Below, one piece after another: positions 35,041 through 47,500 of a stretch of 64,000 nucleotides of DNA (position 1 is the stretch's first letter; every line of letters starts with the position of its first letter). Under the pieces are notes generated by a model. That model had not been told where the DNA came from. It was given only the letters and a program-made list of their open reading frames with translations, and ran no database searches. The position numbers were made by a program, and so were the translations under genes. The stretch is from Litoditis marina (Eukaryota > Nematoda > Chromadorea > Rhabditida > Rhabditidae), in assembly GCA_964036275.1 (NCBI GenBank), contig OZ038434.1, positions 27,015,413 to 27,079,412 of the forward strand. The letters are read 5' to 3'.

Positions 35041-35126
35041 CGTTTACGGCGTAAAAACAGGAAAACCATTTACTAAAACGCAGTGGCATGGTGCTCGATC
35101 GAAACCCTACCCGCGGTCTAGAAAAG

Positions 35127-35191
35127 GTATGCTAGAAGTTCACCTACATCCCATCCTGCGTCTCTCTCTCTCTTAGTCTCTCTCTCTTCTC

Positions 35192-35237
<46 letters not shown>

Positions 35238-35338
35238 GTTTTACTGTTTCGCCTCTTATCCTGGTGCGATGTAAGAGCAGAGGAATAGCGTATGTTTGAG
35301 GAGACGCAGAATGGGATGCATTAAGATGCCGATGTATG
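35127..35338. repeat. cgggatgtaag foldback copy interrupted by a CT microsatellite
   Basis: tatgctagaagttcacctac and gcgtctctctctctctt on the left, gaggagacgcagaatgggat on the right. A (CT)n tract at ~35160-35235 has expanded inside the left arm. Confidence 0.7.
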
Positions 35339-35712
35339 GTTATATATATTTTTGTACTCAGAATAAAAGCTAGCGCAGTAATAGTTGCGCAACTAGTTTT
35401 TGCGCAAGTTAAACCTGCGCAATTTTTTTCGCACAATGTTGCACGTGCAACTCGTGTTTTTGCGCGGGAAAATTGGCGCATGTGTCACTTGCGCGAAAAC
35501 AACTTGCGCAACTACAGCCTTTTTCATACCCACTGACACTCCTACAGTAGGAATACGACACTTTCAATACGTTCGAATTACTTAGTTGTTGGCGAAAAGG
35601 TCCACGATTCTGACAAATGAATATTGCGATTGTAATTTTTTCCCCAAGGTCTCGTTCAAAATTTCAAAAAAAAAGTTCGAAAAAACTGAACGTGATTTTT
35701 TGGAACTTTAAA

Positions 35713-35826
35713 GAAGGACGATTATGTGGTCCAATCGCAACGGTTCAGTCCTTTAAACTGCAATACATTTTTCAATTGCAGTTTAAAGGACCGTTGACGC
35801 GAGATTGGTCCACATAATCGTCCTTC
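35713..35826. repeat. 114-nt foldback at the inner edge of the right duplication arm
   Basis: gaaggacgattatgtggtcc is the inverse of the sequence ending at 35826. The core stem gtcctttaaactgcaat / attgcagtttaaaggac is perfect around a 10-nt loop. It lies within about 10 bp of the arm boundary and is absent from the left arm. Confidence 0.8.
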
Positions 35827-36109
35827 ATAAAATACCCGTCCCTGAAAACTATCCTGGAAACCAGAACTGGGCTAACAGGTTTGACTTTTTCCCCGGGGAA
35901 ACGAGGGCATTTTCCCAGTTCTTCCTTGTCTGAAAGTCCGACTTTCATGATTTCGAGTTTTAACGCGTCCAGATTGCGAAATCCGAACCCGTCTAAACAG
36001 ACGCCGCCGCGCATTTCGTGCACTTTCCGTTAAAAAATGTTAACACGTGCGTTTTCAAGCATTCAGTCGGCTCATTTTAGTGATTGTGTAGAAGACGAAA
36101 GGCTGCGCT

Positions 36110-39100
36110 ATGGATTCATCTAACCTGATCGAAACTCTAACTCTTCTCGCTGGCGCCGCGCCTATTGCCGCCGCCACAATCTCAATCTGGGCCTGCGGTG
36201 GAAAGAAAAAGAAGGCTGGAGGAGAGGACGCCGAGGTTTGTTGCTCGTTTTCGTGTGTAGTTTGATTCTATTTATTTTAATCAAAAATCAGTATTTATGA
36301 AGTGAAGAGATCTAAGTAACTGTACCTTTACCACCACCCAAACTATTTTTATTGTCTTTATTTGATGAGTTTGCACTTTACTTAATGCGATTGAAGCATG
36401 ATTTCGTTCGAACAATCATTTCTAAAAGAAATTTATCTTTGAAGTTGTTTTTAACAGTCTGTTTCTCAGCTTGAAACGTCAATAATCATAGTTTCCATTT
36501 TCATAATTAACTCTAGATATACTAAACACTGAGAAAGTGTATGAATGAACTCATTCCAGAAATCTGGCGCTGATGCCGACGACAAAGGAGGTTCGAATGT
36601 TTTTTCTTCAATATTTCAATCGTTTCATCTCCTCGAAACATAAACAAACAACCGAAATTTTGATCTGAGAAGTTTTGAACAACTTTTGCTGATAAATTCG
36701 ACGTTTCTCTTTGAAAAATTAACGAATCATTGTATTCAATACAATTTTTTTCGAATTCAGGCGATGCTCCGAAACCCGCCGGTGGAGCTGCACCAGCCGG
36801 AGCAGCTGGAGGAGCTAAGGCCCCTGCTGACAAGGCTGCCGTGGCTGGTAAGGTGGACCATTTTGTAACAATCCACTAGTTTTTGATCTTTTCTAGGGAG
36901 AACGCAATCTTTTGAACTTGCTTCAACAACACTGTTCAGAGCACACATTATTTTCCACACACCCAGGTTTGTATAGTTTTCAACTGACCTGGAATGTTTC
37001 TGTTTAGATGCATTCTTGATATTATCACGGGCTCATTTACGCGACGATTGCAGTTAGTTGTTTGACATTTCGAAGCCAAATTGTTGTCTTCGACTGTTTG
37101 AAGTATGGACAAACTGATTTATCCCAGGAACCCAAAACTATCCGACCCTTGAATCCAGAGTTTCTACCACACTACTTGTTGACATTCTCACATCATCTCC
37201 TGAACCAAACTCCAAACTACAATGATTCCAGGAACCCATGACCCCAACTACCAGACCCTTGCCGGAGTGGGAGGGGAAGTATTCGGTGCCGACAAAAAGG
37301 CCGCTGGTGGAGGTGCAGCTGCCCCCAAGGCTCCCGCGGCTGGCGGAGCTGCCATGGCTGGTGAGTGTTGGTTGATTTTGTTTTCTCAACTTCATAGGTT
37401 GTAGTTTGACGCATAGAAATGACCATCGGAGGGCAAGTGATCAAATGAGAACACAGCAGGTCAAGCCACGCTGGATTTGGTCTCCATTTTTTGTTGAAAA
37501 TCTGAGCCACGAATAGCTGTTCAACTTATTTCTTAGATGAACGTTCCGAAGTCGTACGGTTCCAACAAACCTGCGCGATTTTCTATTGGAGTCTCGTTCC
37601 GAGCATTCATCACATTGAAATAAATATTGCCTAATCCTTTTTCTAATTCATTCTTTTTTTTTTCAGGTACACACGACCCCAACTACCAAACCCTGGCCGG
37701 AGTGGGTGGAGAAGTATTTGGTGCCGACAAGAAAGCTGCCGGAGCTGCTGGAGGTGGTGCCGCTCCCAAGGCCCCTGCCGCTGGTGGAGCCGCTATGGCT
37801 GGTAAATAGATACATCTCTCACATAAAAGTTGATTCCCCTATCCCCCTATGATTCACAATCCATTTCATTCCAACAGAATATGAACCAACATCAACAATT
37901 TACACTGTTTTTCTATGTGAAATTGTTTGTGTTTCAGTACACAGCATAGTTTGACGAAATGGTTGCTGTATCATTCAAATTACGGCTGTTCATAATGCTC
38001 TAATCTGATGTGTTTGTAGTTTGAACCCAGTATTTTGAAGTAGATTCCAGCCGCTCTGCACCTCTGTTGGTGTCGACAATGATTTTGAGACCGCCCTCAG
38101 CTTGAATGATGATTTTCAGGGAAACGGACTTTTGCAGAATATTTTTGACTCGTAAACTTTGAGAAAATCGAACCTGTTTTATTTTCTGGAACGGGATACG
38201 GGCTGCGTTTTCTCGTCAAACCGAGCCAACCTGTTTATCGTGCGCCAATAACTTTCTAACAAGTAATAAATTTCTAACAAGTCTAGAAGAGCAAAGAGAA
38301 TACATCCAGGAGAAAGCTTTCGATATTATAATCTCTAAAAACATCTAAATTCTTTGCGTATAGGCTAGTATGTTCAAACTTGATCCAACGTTTTCCTACT
38401 CCAGCTTCATGATCAAACTACAACCTACAATGATTCCAGGAACCCACGACCCCAACTACCAAACTCTGGCCGGAGTGGGTGGAGAGTGTTTCGGAGCAGA
38501 CAAGAAGGCGGCTGGAGGAGGTGGTGCAGCTCCCAAGGCTCCTGCCGCTGGTGGAGGAGCTGCTATGGCTGGTGGGTACAGAGTACAGAGAACAGAGTAC
38601 AGAGTATAGAGTACAGAGTATAGAGTATAGAGTACAGAGTACAGAGTACAAAGTACGGGAACATTGACTTTTTACCCCCCACCTTTCTGAAATTGTATTG
38701 CGTTTGGGGAATTGTAGTTTGACCCCCCCCCCACCGGGGGGTGATAACTCAATTTATCACCTGCAATACAAACGTTTGAGGGTGGGGGGTAGAAAGTAAA
38801 CATTTCCGGTATTGAAGTTCAGCCCCCCACTCGTTGAAGTTTAACCCCCCACCATTGAAGTTCTACCCCCCGCCGACCCAGGTGGGGGGGGGGGGGTAAA
38901 TAGTAAATGTCGAAGTTGATTTTTGACCCCTCCCCCTCTCCTAGATTTTCAGGTTTTAGCTTGGGTGGGGGGTTGAAGTGCTACGGGGGGAACCCAACTA
39001 AAGTGGGGGGGGCGATACTTCAATTTTCCCCAAAGTACAAAGGACAGAACAGAGCACAGTAGATTGAAACTACAAAGTAAAGCACAGAGACACTAGAAAG

Positions 39101-39399
39101 AAATTCAATAATATAGTTGTCCTTAGAACTAAACATTATGCTATGACATATCTTAGTTTGTGCAGTGTACAGACAAACAACTACGTTATGACGTATTCGC
39201 TCTCAACAGTTGATATACTGGAATCTTTTCTCTTGCAACTTTCTGCAGTTGGGTAGGACCACTCATAATTTCTAAATCGTTGGATTGTAAAGTGGCATTA
39301 GTTTACTCATTTTTTTCCATTTTGTAAACTTCAGGAACCCACGACCCGAACTACCAAACTCTGGCTGGAATTGGCGGCGACTGTTTCGGAAAGAAATAG
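36110..39399 (+). CDS. repeat protein C: membrane anchor plus four THDPNYQTLAGVGG modules
   Basis: Exons 36110-36235, 36560-36590, 36761-36847, 37232-37360, 37667-37801, 38440-38571 and 39335-39399 give about 234 aa. The architecture is that of gene B: MDSSNLIETLTLLAGAAPIA anchor, ACGGKKKK, acidic exon 2 (KSGADADDKGG), Ala/Gly/Pro exon 3, then four phase-1 module exons ending GDCFGKK-stop. It differs from B by a two-residue deletion in exon 2 and a few substitutions (W-A-C for W-V-C; AAMA for APMA in module 1). Intron 6 contains a 374-bp insertion absent from B. The module protein has no function I can name. Confidence 0.88.
38574..38656 (+). repeat. imperfect 7-bp minisatellite (agagtac)
   Basis: About eleven units of agagtac/agagtat follow the donor site of exon 6 in gene C. 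The equivalent intron of gene B (28190-28262) has only two or three units, so the array expanded or shrank after duplication. Confidence 0.85.
38657..39030. mobile_element. hAT-type MITE with 8-bp target duplication, copy 1
   Basis: Ends gggaacattgac and its inverse-like cttcaattttccc are flanked by the 8-bp duplication CAAAGTAC (38649-38656 and 39031-39038). The interior is full of poly-C/poly-G tracts (ccccccccaccggggggtga). A second copy is at 50547-50844. An 8-bp duplication is the signature of hAT (and P) elements. No coding capacity. Confidence 0.85.
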
Positions 39400-39799
39400 T
39401 AGATTAAAAATGAATGAAGTGACATTTGTTCTTACTGTGATTCTAATTCGAAACACCTAAATACCCAAAATGATTATTTGAAATATCGTTGAGGTCAAGA
39501 ATGCACGATCAAAAGCCAGGAACAGAGCAAAGAAAGAAAGCAATATTAAAAAGCTTGAAATCCAGTTGTGTGAAAAGCTCTTTCATGGTGAGACGTGTAT
39601 CGACTCGCCATGAATCTGTTGTGTTTAGAGAATAAAAGTACAACTTCGCGAAATATCGCGATGGAACATGTGAGAAAAGTGACTGACGGAAATTTATATT
39701 GTCGTCAGATACACATCTCAGTCGCAACTATGTTTGAAGAGACATACTTGTTATTCACCTTCGTGCGAAGAAATGTGCACTGTAAACACGTTTAGCTCA

Positions 39800-41509
39800 C
39801 CACATTGAACAGGAAAACACAAACGCAGCTGGAAACGTTGAGCAAGTGGTTCAATTGGTTCTGGAGTGGTTCAATTTTCCCACGCAGTGGGTTCCTGAAC
39901 CGAACATTAAACCGAATTTTAAAAAAGTTATCGAAAAGTTAATCAGGTAAAACTGGAAAGTTACGTCGTGTTCTTTTATTTTTGTGTCAAAAATAACAAT
40001 GTGCAATCGATTTCACCAAGTTCAAAAACGGATGAAAAATAATCTGAAAACGAGACTGTGCAAACTTGCAAAGTGGCATTGTACAGGTCTGAGAAGGTGT
40101 ACAGGTTTGGGTTAGACTTGACGAAACCTGTTTTCGACCTTTTTGTCAGAGCTATCATAGGCTTTTTATCGTTCAACGAGTTCTTTCTCGGATAGATCCG
40201 TTTCCATGTGCACTTTGTGAACGAAAGTTCAGGTTTGCATTCGTGCAAAAATGAAAGTCTAGACTGTCGCATCAAAATCTCTACTTATCGCTTCGCTTCA
40301 TTGAATAATTCAGAGAATGAATATCAATTTGATAGAGGTTACGTCTGATTGATTGGTATCAGGTTTCTGTTTTGTTAAAAGGAGCAAGAAAAAAGTTATT
40401 ATGAAGAAACAGCTCATTTTGATAAATTATATCTAATTAGGATGCGATTCACGTAGTTTTTTCTGATTCGGCGCTCGCTACATACATTATGCTTATCCCG
40501 GTTTTTCTTTCGCTGTGTTAATAATTCTTTTTGCTTTCATCCAATATTGTGGAAGCTGTGGGGGATTATAAATAGCTAATTAAAGATGTTCAGTGTCACC
40601 TTAGTAGTCCTGAGGGTCATTTAAGTGCAAACTACGTGCATATTATACGAACGCTAACAGTTTTATCCTGTTCTTCCAGTTTAATTTTGAAATTAGGTTT
40701 TCATAGAACAAATATAATTACCAACTATACCGACTATACCGATTATACCGACTGAACATACACCGACCTCATACAACTTAGTTAGCAACACACTGACAGT
40801 TCAAAAAGAAGTAAAATTTCAGTGAGAAAAGTGAAATAACCTCGATATTAAGAGCGCACTAAAAGTTGACTGGGAAAACGTTTTCTCGAATACGGAATGT
40901 GACTTTTCCAAACTTCTCATCTTCGTTAATGAGAACGCGAACGGGTTTATCCTGGAAACCCGAAAAAAAAACCAAGACTGGTGAACAGGTTTGACGTTTT
41001 TCCTGGGAAACGAGTGCATATTTCCAGGTTTCTCTGCCTTGGTGGCGTGAATTCTTCCCAGAGGAGCTCATTCTAACTCGCACACTCACCTAGTTAGGTC
41101 GATTTCTCTACTTGGTGAGTTCCGTTCGGCTTCTGGATGCTCCAAAACTCAGCAGTTTTGAAGTCTTCATGGTTCATGTTCTTGAACTTTCTCACCCCTC
41201 TTTAGTTTGCCTAGAGTTATTGATTGCTATTGAGAATTTTTCACTCTAGCGGTACCTCCATTGCTTTTTTAGTTTACGCTTTTACTAGGCTCGTAACTCC
41301 CTTCTACTTTTTTAGTAACTTAAGATCTGTGATAATTTTAGACCTTTAATGCTAGCCTTCTTTCAGGACTGTGCTCTGTTACTGAAATGTGAATTTCAGT
41401 GATACCATGGAGAATAGAATAGAATAGAATAGAATAGAATGTTTATTCGCGAAACATTCGGAGTATTCAGATATTTCCCCACTTGCCTTGTAACCTTGTA
41501 TTTCAGAAA
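39800..41509. other. intergenic region upstream of the 18-exon gene
   Basis: No gene recognised. Bases 40722-40757 are a short tandem of accgactat. Bases 40935-41040 resemble the promoter flank of genes B and C (35860-35930: tcctggaaacc, aacaggtttgac and gggaaacgag in the same order). Bases 41411-41441 are an (agaat)n microsatellite. Confidence 0.55.
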
Positions 41510-41510
41510 A
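41500..41510 (+). promoter_or_regulatory. likely trans-splice or 5'-UTR acceptor next to the start codon
   Basis: tttcag ends four bases before the ATG at 41510. In nematodes this arrangement is typical of spliced-leader addition; a cis 5'-UTR intron is the alternative. Confidence 0.5.
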
Positions 41511-44500
41511 TGCCACCCAAGACAGCCACCAAATCTGCCGCTCCCGCCAAAACTCCCGCCAAGAGCCAGGCTCCGAAGAGTGCTGCTCCCAAGAGCTCCG
41601 TCGCCCCGCCCACCAGCTCCGTGATGAGCCAGAAGAGCGTCGCCACAGCGGTATACTTTTGATGTTACTATTGCCCCGCACACCATTTGATGATTAAGTG
41701 AGATAACCTTGGGAAAGCTCAGGAAATCCAGGTAGACGAGACAGTACGACGACTTCTACCTTTACTTGGAACGTGTTTGGATAATCACGGGGTTTAGTTG
41801 ACAGTGTTGACTAGTTATTGGTTGTATTGATTGTGATGGCAGTTTCAGGAACGTATTCAAGATTTTTCCTCGCGTAAGAATCAGGTTCTAGCTTACTCAC
41901 TTCTTATAATAGAATTATACCTCCGTTTCACTACGGCATAACCAAAATTTCAAAAACATTTTGGATTTTGAAAGCTTCATTTATTTTGAAAGCTTCATTT
42001 GGACCAATAGTGCATGATAACAACACAATACAACACAAACCAACGACAAGCAGCAAAAACAACAAGACATACATTGTACTCAAAAGAATTACAATATGGT
42101 GAGCAATATATATACATACACGAGGGAAGTGGTTGAATAAACTGATTCCCTGAAAAGATGAATAAGACGAACGAAGCCAAATAAGGAAGGCAACTTACCC
42201 CTGATGTTTGTTAAGATTGAATATTTAGCCGTTTCTCCTACTTTACCTTGTCGTTGGTTCACCACTAATTATTGGTAGCCCCTGGGTTGCCACTATCTAC
42301 ATGAAAAGACCCCGGCCGTAGTGCACAGTTATGAATAGTCAGACGTGGTACAGCATCCGATTTTCCCGGCAACCTCAGGAACTTCCTAAATTCCGATCTC
42401 TGCACTCTTGATAAGCTCGCACTTTGTTAAAAACAAACAGATAGTTAGGGAAGACCGAAAAATATTGTCTGATCGGGTTAGCTTATTACCGTATATCCAG
42501 CCGGCTGTCACTCACATTGCCTTGCAGAGTAAATTATAACACTGGTAACACACTTGATGGCGAGCTTTTTCCCCGATAGTTTACTCGTACACCCTCGAAT
42601 CTCGCGGTTTGAACGAAGGGTGGGTGGGTGGGTTCAAACCGCACTATCAGGTCCAGAAAACTTGGATAAAGAATAGCTCGCCTGAGCTCGCTCCTGATAA
42701 TGTCGAGACCATTATCAGGGTCTCGCTACGAGACCTATTTCAAATGGCGCATTGGCAAATCGCCAAAATTCATTTGAAATTCCAATTTTAACCAAAATGC
42801 GAACCTCAATTCATGCTCAGAATTGTCATAAAATAAATAATTCCAGCCCGCAATGATGCCAACACCCGATCAAATCAATGCCTCCGCTGGTTCTGCCGTC
42901 ACCGAAGGTATAACTTCATCGTGTCCCTCACCCGGCACTTTCATCCCGTCCTGCCTCTCTTGCTTTTCCACTATTTATTTTCTATCCCAGCGAGACGTGG
43001 GCGTGGAGAAATAGCATGTGTATAGAGGAGACGCAAGATGGGTTGACAAAACTGGGACGTTAATGGCTACCACCTCATAATTCATACTTTGATACGGGAG
43101 TCGAACTACTGAAATTCTTGTGATTCTAGATTTTTCACATGAGACTTTCCCTGACTTGTAACTCGCTTATTTTAGACATTTACAGTCAATTCCAATTCTA
43201 ACTAAGATAACCTCTTTAAAAAAAAGTTTTATCTTGGAATCAATATTTTTACCGCATTGTGCCATGCATGTGCATTGATGACACAGGCTTGAGTGAAACG
43301 TGAAAACGTCTTTCCAGGCTTTTGAACGCGTTTGAAACTCTTGATAGGCTCTATGTTGACACTTTTTCTGTAGACTAAAACTGAGAATGTGGATACTGTA
43401 CAGGTGATGGCGATAGGCGATAGCTACTAGTAAGTTTGTTAGCTAGGCCGACAGTTTGTTAGTTACTAGTCAGTTATTACTTAGTTAGATAGTTATTAAA
43501 TAACTCAGTTAGTTAATAGTAGTTCGTTAGTTACTAGTCAGTTAGTTGGTTAGAAGTTGGTTAGTTGGTGGTAGCTGGTGAGAAGATAGTTAGTTTGTTG
43601 TAGTTTGTAGTTCAATCATTCATTTTCAGAGGAGTTGGCTAAAATGCAAGCTTCTGGTTCTCTGCCCGCTGGTGTCAATGTCGCCATGAAGCCCACCATG
43701 CACAAGATCAAGCAAGGAGATGAGGAGCTCGTCGTGGTACGTTTTGTATAGGTTTTGATATGTTCGACGTTTTATATTGACAGAATCTATCAATCTATCA
43801 ATTTATCAATTCAATCAATACATAACAACATTTCAGTGAAACAGGCTGACTTTGTGCAGTCAGAACTATTTCGCCGGTATGAACCTAATAGATTTCAACT
43901 TTCGTACAGTAAGAATGTTAGAAACAACCAAGAATCATGTTTGGGTTGCGGTCTGTTTGAACGTTCTCTTGCAGATTATGCTGGACGCACCTCCCTGCGG
44001 TTGTCGCAAAGTCGCTGGAAAGCGTGATCGTTGTCGTATTCACAGAAAGGAAAAGAGAGTTAGTGATTTTTTTAAACTTCCTTTTTTTTAACTTCTCCAA
44101 TCGTTTGTGACAATATTTTCAACGAAGTCAAGTGGTCAGGGTTCGACTGTAGCTCCACATGACACAGGATCTATGCTCAATCGCCACGAAGTTTGTCTAG
44201 TTGGTGGCGATAACATGTTGTGATTGTTCCTAACAAAACTGACAAAGAATAAGGGCGCACACAGTGTGTAACTAATGAATTCACAATTCAGTTTTTGCTA
44301 GATGTAACGTAATGAGGTAATTCATTTCCAGTCAGCTGCAGTTGAGCGATACATTTTTTTATTGATTTTGTTTATCGATTCATTCATTGTTTCATTTTAG
44401 GACAAGAAGAAGAATAAGAAGAAGTCCACCAAGAAGGACAACATGGCTCGCGATGACGACAGTGACCGCAAGTATGTCGAACTTGTAGTTTGTACTTTGT

Positions 44501-47500
44501 ACGACTTTCTGAACAGGACGAACTCTCGAATTGAACTTTCAGACCCCCGACTTTCAGATCACTCAAATAGTATAGAAAATCTGTTACGGAAATTCTGTTG
44601 AAAGTTCTGTTGATGTGGAGTTATATTTAGTAATATATTTTCTCGATGTGATAACTCTCAAAATGTTTTGAAATTCGGGAAAAGATCTATCAAATGAAAA
44701 TCTTTTCATTCTTTTTCTAATTGTAGAAAACTTGGTGCTCTCCGCCACGCCGAGGACTCTGACGAAGAAGTTGAGAAGGCCATCGAAGGGGCCATCACTC
44801 CCGACTTCATCGCCAAGTACACGGTATGTACAATCATGCGGAGGTTGTAATAGCCCCCCCCCCTTCCATAGATCGTCACAGAATTGTAGTTTGAACTTGA
44901 TAGACACGAATTTTGAGTATATAGTCACAGGATCATGGTACACTGTCAAGTAAAGTAACATACATGTTGGCTTGCGTTGGAAATAATTCATTCATTTCCT
45001 TTCTATATGTAACAACACGATACTCAAGCCAGGTCAATAACATCTAAGTTGTGAATTCAATTATATACTTTATTTGATTGTTCGTGTTGTGTCAAACTGT
45101 AGATTTCCAGGTTCTCGGTGTCGGTGTCCTGATTCCCATTGAGCGTGCCGGAAACGGAGACTTGGTCGGCCCCCGTGCCGCTGCCCCCCTCGACCGCGTC
45201 AAGGGAATTCTCATCAAGGGACCTCAAGGTACAAATTCTCATGATCTCTCATTCTGTACTCTATCTTGTTACCCTCAGTGAGTCGAGTTCCTATTTGTAG
45301 TCTATGAAAGTTTTTGAAAAGTGGGTGTCAACCGCGACAGTTTGAGGGCTTCAAAACAACTTGCAACCAATTGACTATTTAATGACTTGATCTAACACAA
45401 TCTTGTGACCGTGACCGGGAAAATTAATAGATTGTTGTGGTCCTTTTTTCTCTGCAGATCATAATACTCATATTGAACAATTATCGATTGTTCACACGTT
45501 TGGTCTTCACATGCTCACGTGTTTTATCGATCGATTCATTACAGATTGTCCCCAGTTCATTCCGGAGGACAAGCTCAAGGACGGCAAGACGAAGTATCCC
45601 AAGTGTACGGAGGGAAGTTTGGTGAAGAACGAGAAGGGAAAGTATGTCTTCTACTCGGATAAGGACTGTCAGGTACTTGTTTACTGTTTACGTTGGTTCG
45701 TTTATTAGTTACTTGAACTTGTTTACTCTCCACTCTGATTTGTTACTATTAGATTCAGATTAACAATAACAAGTTTTAGCTGCTGAAATATCAAATTAGG
45801 TTCTCTTTTTTTTTGGACTGTTTATCTAACTTTTTATGTAGTATTAGCCTAAATGTACCCAACTTTTCTCAACATTTCATAACCCTATTCCTAATTTGTG
45901 CTTACCATTTCATAACATATCATGTTTTATTTCCAGCCTGACGCTAAGGGTAACCCGGTGAACCTGGTTGCTGATGGAGTTGACGCTAAAGATCAGGAGA
46001 AGGTTGGAGCCGCTAGTGAGTACTTTTTACTATTTTTTGTGACTATTTTATGTGCCTATTATTAGTGACTATTTTGACAATGTAGATTTTACATGGTTTG
46101 ACTGTTGTATACAACGTTACAATGTTATAAATCTTTACAGTGGAAACCATTGAACTTTGGTTCAAGTAAATTCTTTTAGAATCGTAAACATCGATAACCG
46201 CTAACCTTATAAAATCTGAAATTATGTTATTTTGTTTTTGTTTACAATCAGTACACCAATCTTTTTTTTCCAGACCACCAGGCTGGAATCGTGGATGTCA
46301 ACGAATCTGGTATGCCCGAGTTCAGACCCGTTGATGAGGCTCATCCCGCTCCCCAGGTAAAACATACTTATCATCGTTGTTATATTTATTTAAAACAAAA
46401 ATATTTGTTGTCATTAAGACTTTCTGGATGTTATTATGGAAATGCACGTATTTCCATAATACTGAGCACATATTTCCATAATACTTATCATCGTTTTTAG
46501 GAGGGTTTTCACAAGGGTTGTTAAAGTCGAACTCGAAACTTCTCAAATTCGTTCGAAGTTTTAAACTCGATTGACAGCCCTAGTTTTGTTTTACTTTGTC
46601 CCGTTTCACAATATTTTCCACTAGTTATCAGTGAACGAGTGAAGATTCTCGACCCACAAATACTTTGTTACTGTTCTAATCGACTGTTTTGGTCGAATAG
46701 TTGTTCTAATAACTTGCTATTAGTTACTGTGAACACAGGTTCGTTTCAAAGTTTAAAATACTGAGTTAAATCAAATGGAATTTCCACTTTCCAGGACAAA
46801 TTCGCCACCGTGGGTGTCCTTGCCAAGATCGACAACGAAGTCGTTTTCGTTCAGACAAAGGGACAGACTGTCGGATCTGGAGACAGTTAGTTTGTTTATA
46901 TGAAACTTATATGTTAGTATATTAACTGAAAGTTTAAGTATAGTAATTATTTTTGAACTCTATATCCTCTATACTCCTCTATAACGATTTCAACTCTATA
47001 TCCGACTTACAGTATTCATGATCAGAAACTTTCACTAAGCTGAAACAACCATTTTCAATTTCAGTTCACATCAACTGAAACATCTTCGACTTTCTCAGAC
47101 AGTTCTCAGTACTAGTAAAGTTGACTGAACTGAGTTATTATGATTTTGTTCACATTTTTCAGACGCTCCCGTCGTTGCTACTACCCGTGAAGGAGCTGTT
47201 GCTGCCGGAACCATCCTCGGAGAGGTATACTATTCTTTCCCGATTTCCGCACACTTCCCACATTCCGTTTTCACACGTTGGATCTTCATCGTTTTTAGAG
47301 AATTATCTCGCCTCTTTCAGCATAGTTAATACCGAATACTAAATGTAAAAATTATAATCGCCATAATAAATTAAATTATGTGCTGTCACAATAGCGATTT
47401 GCCGGTCTACATAATCGCCTCATGACCTGATTCACCTTCGCTAAACTAATCAATGTTAAGAAATCAATACATTAGTAATGTTTTGCAAGTAATAATGTAT

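Larger units (their letters stand above)
35835..39790. repeat. right arm of large inverted duplication
   Basis: Inverse of 27525-30985, covering the promoter, all seven exons and the 3' flank. Proteins encoded by the two arms are nearly identical; most divergence is in introns. Confidence 0.9.
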
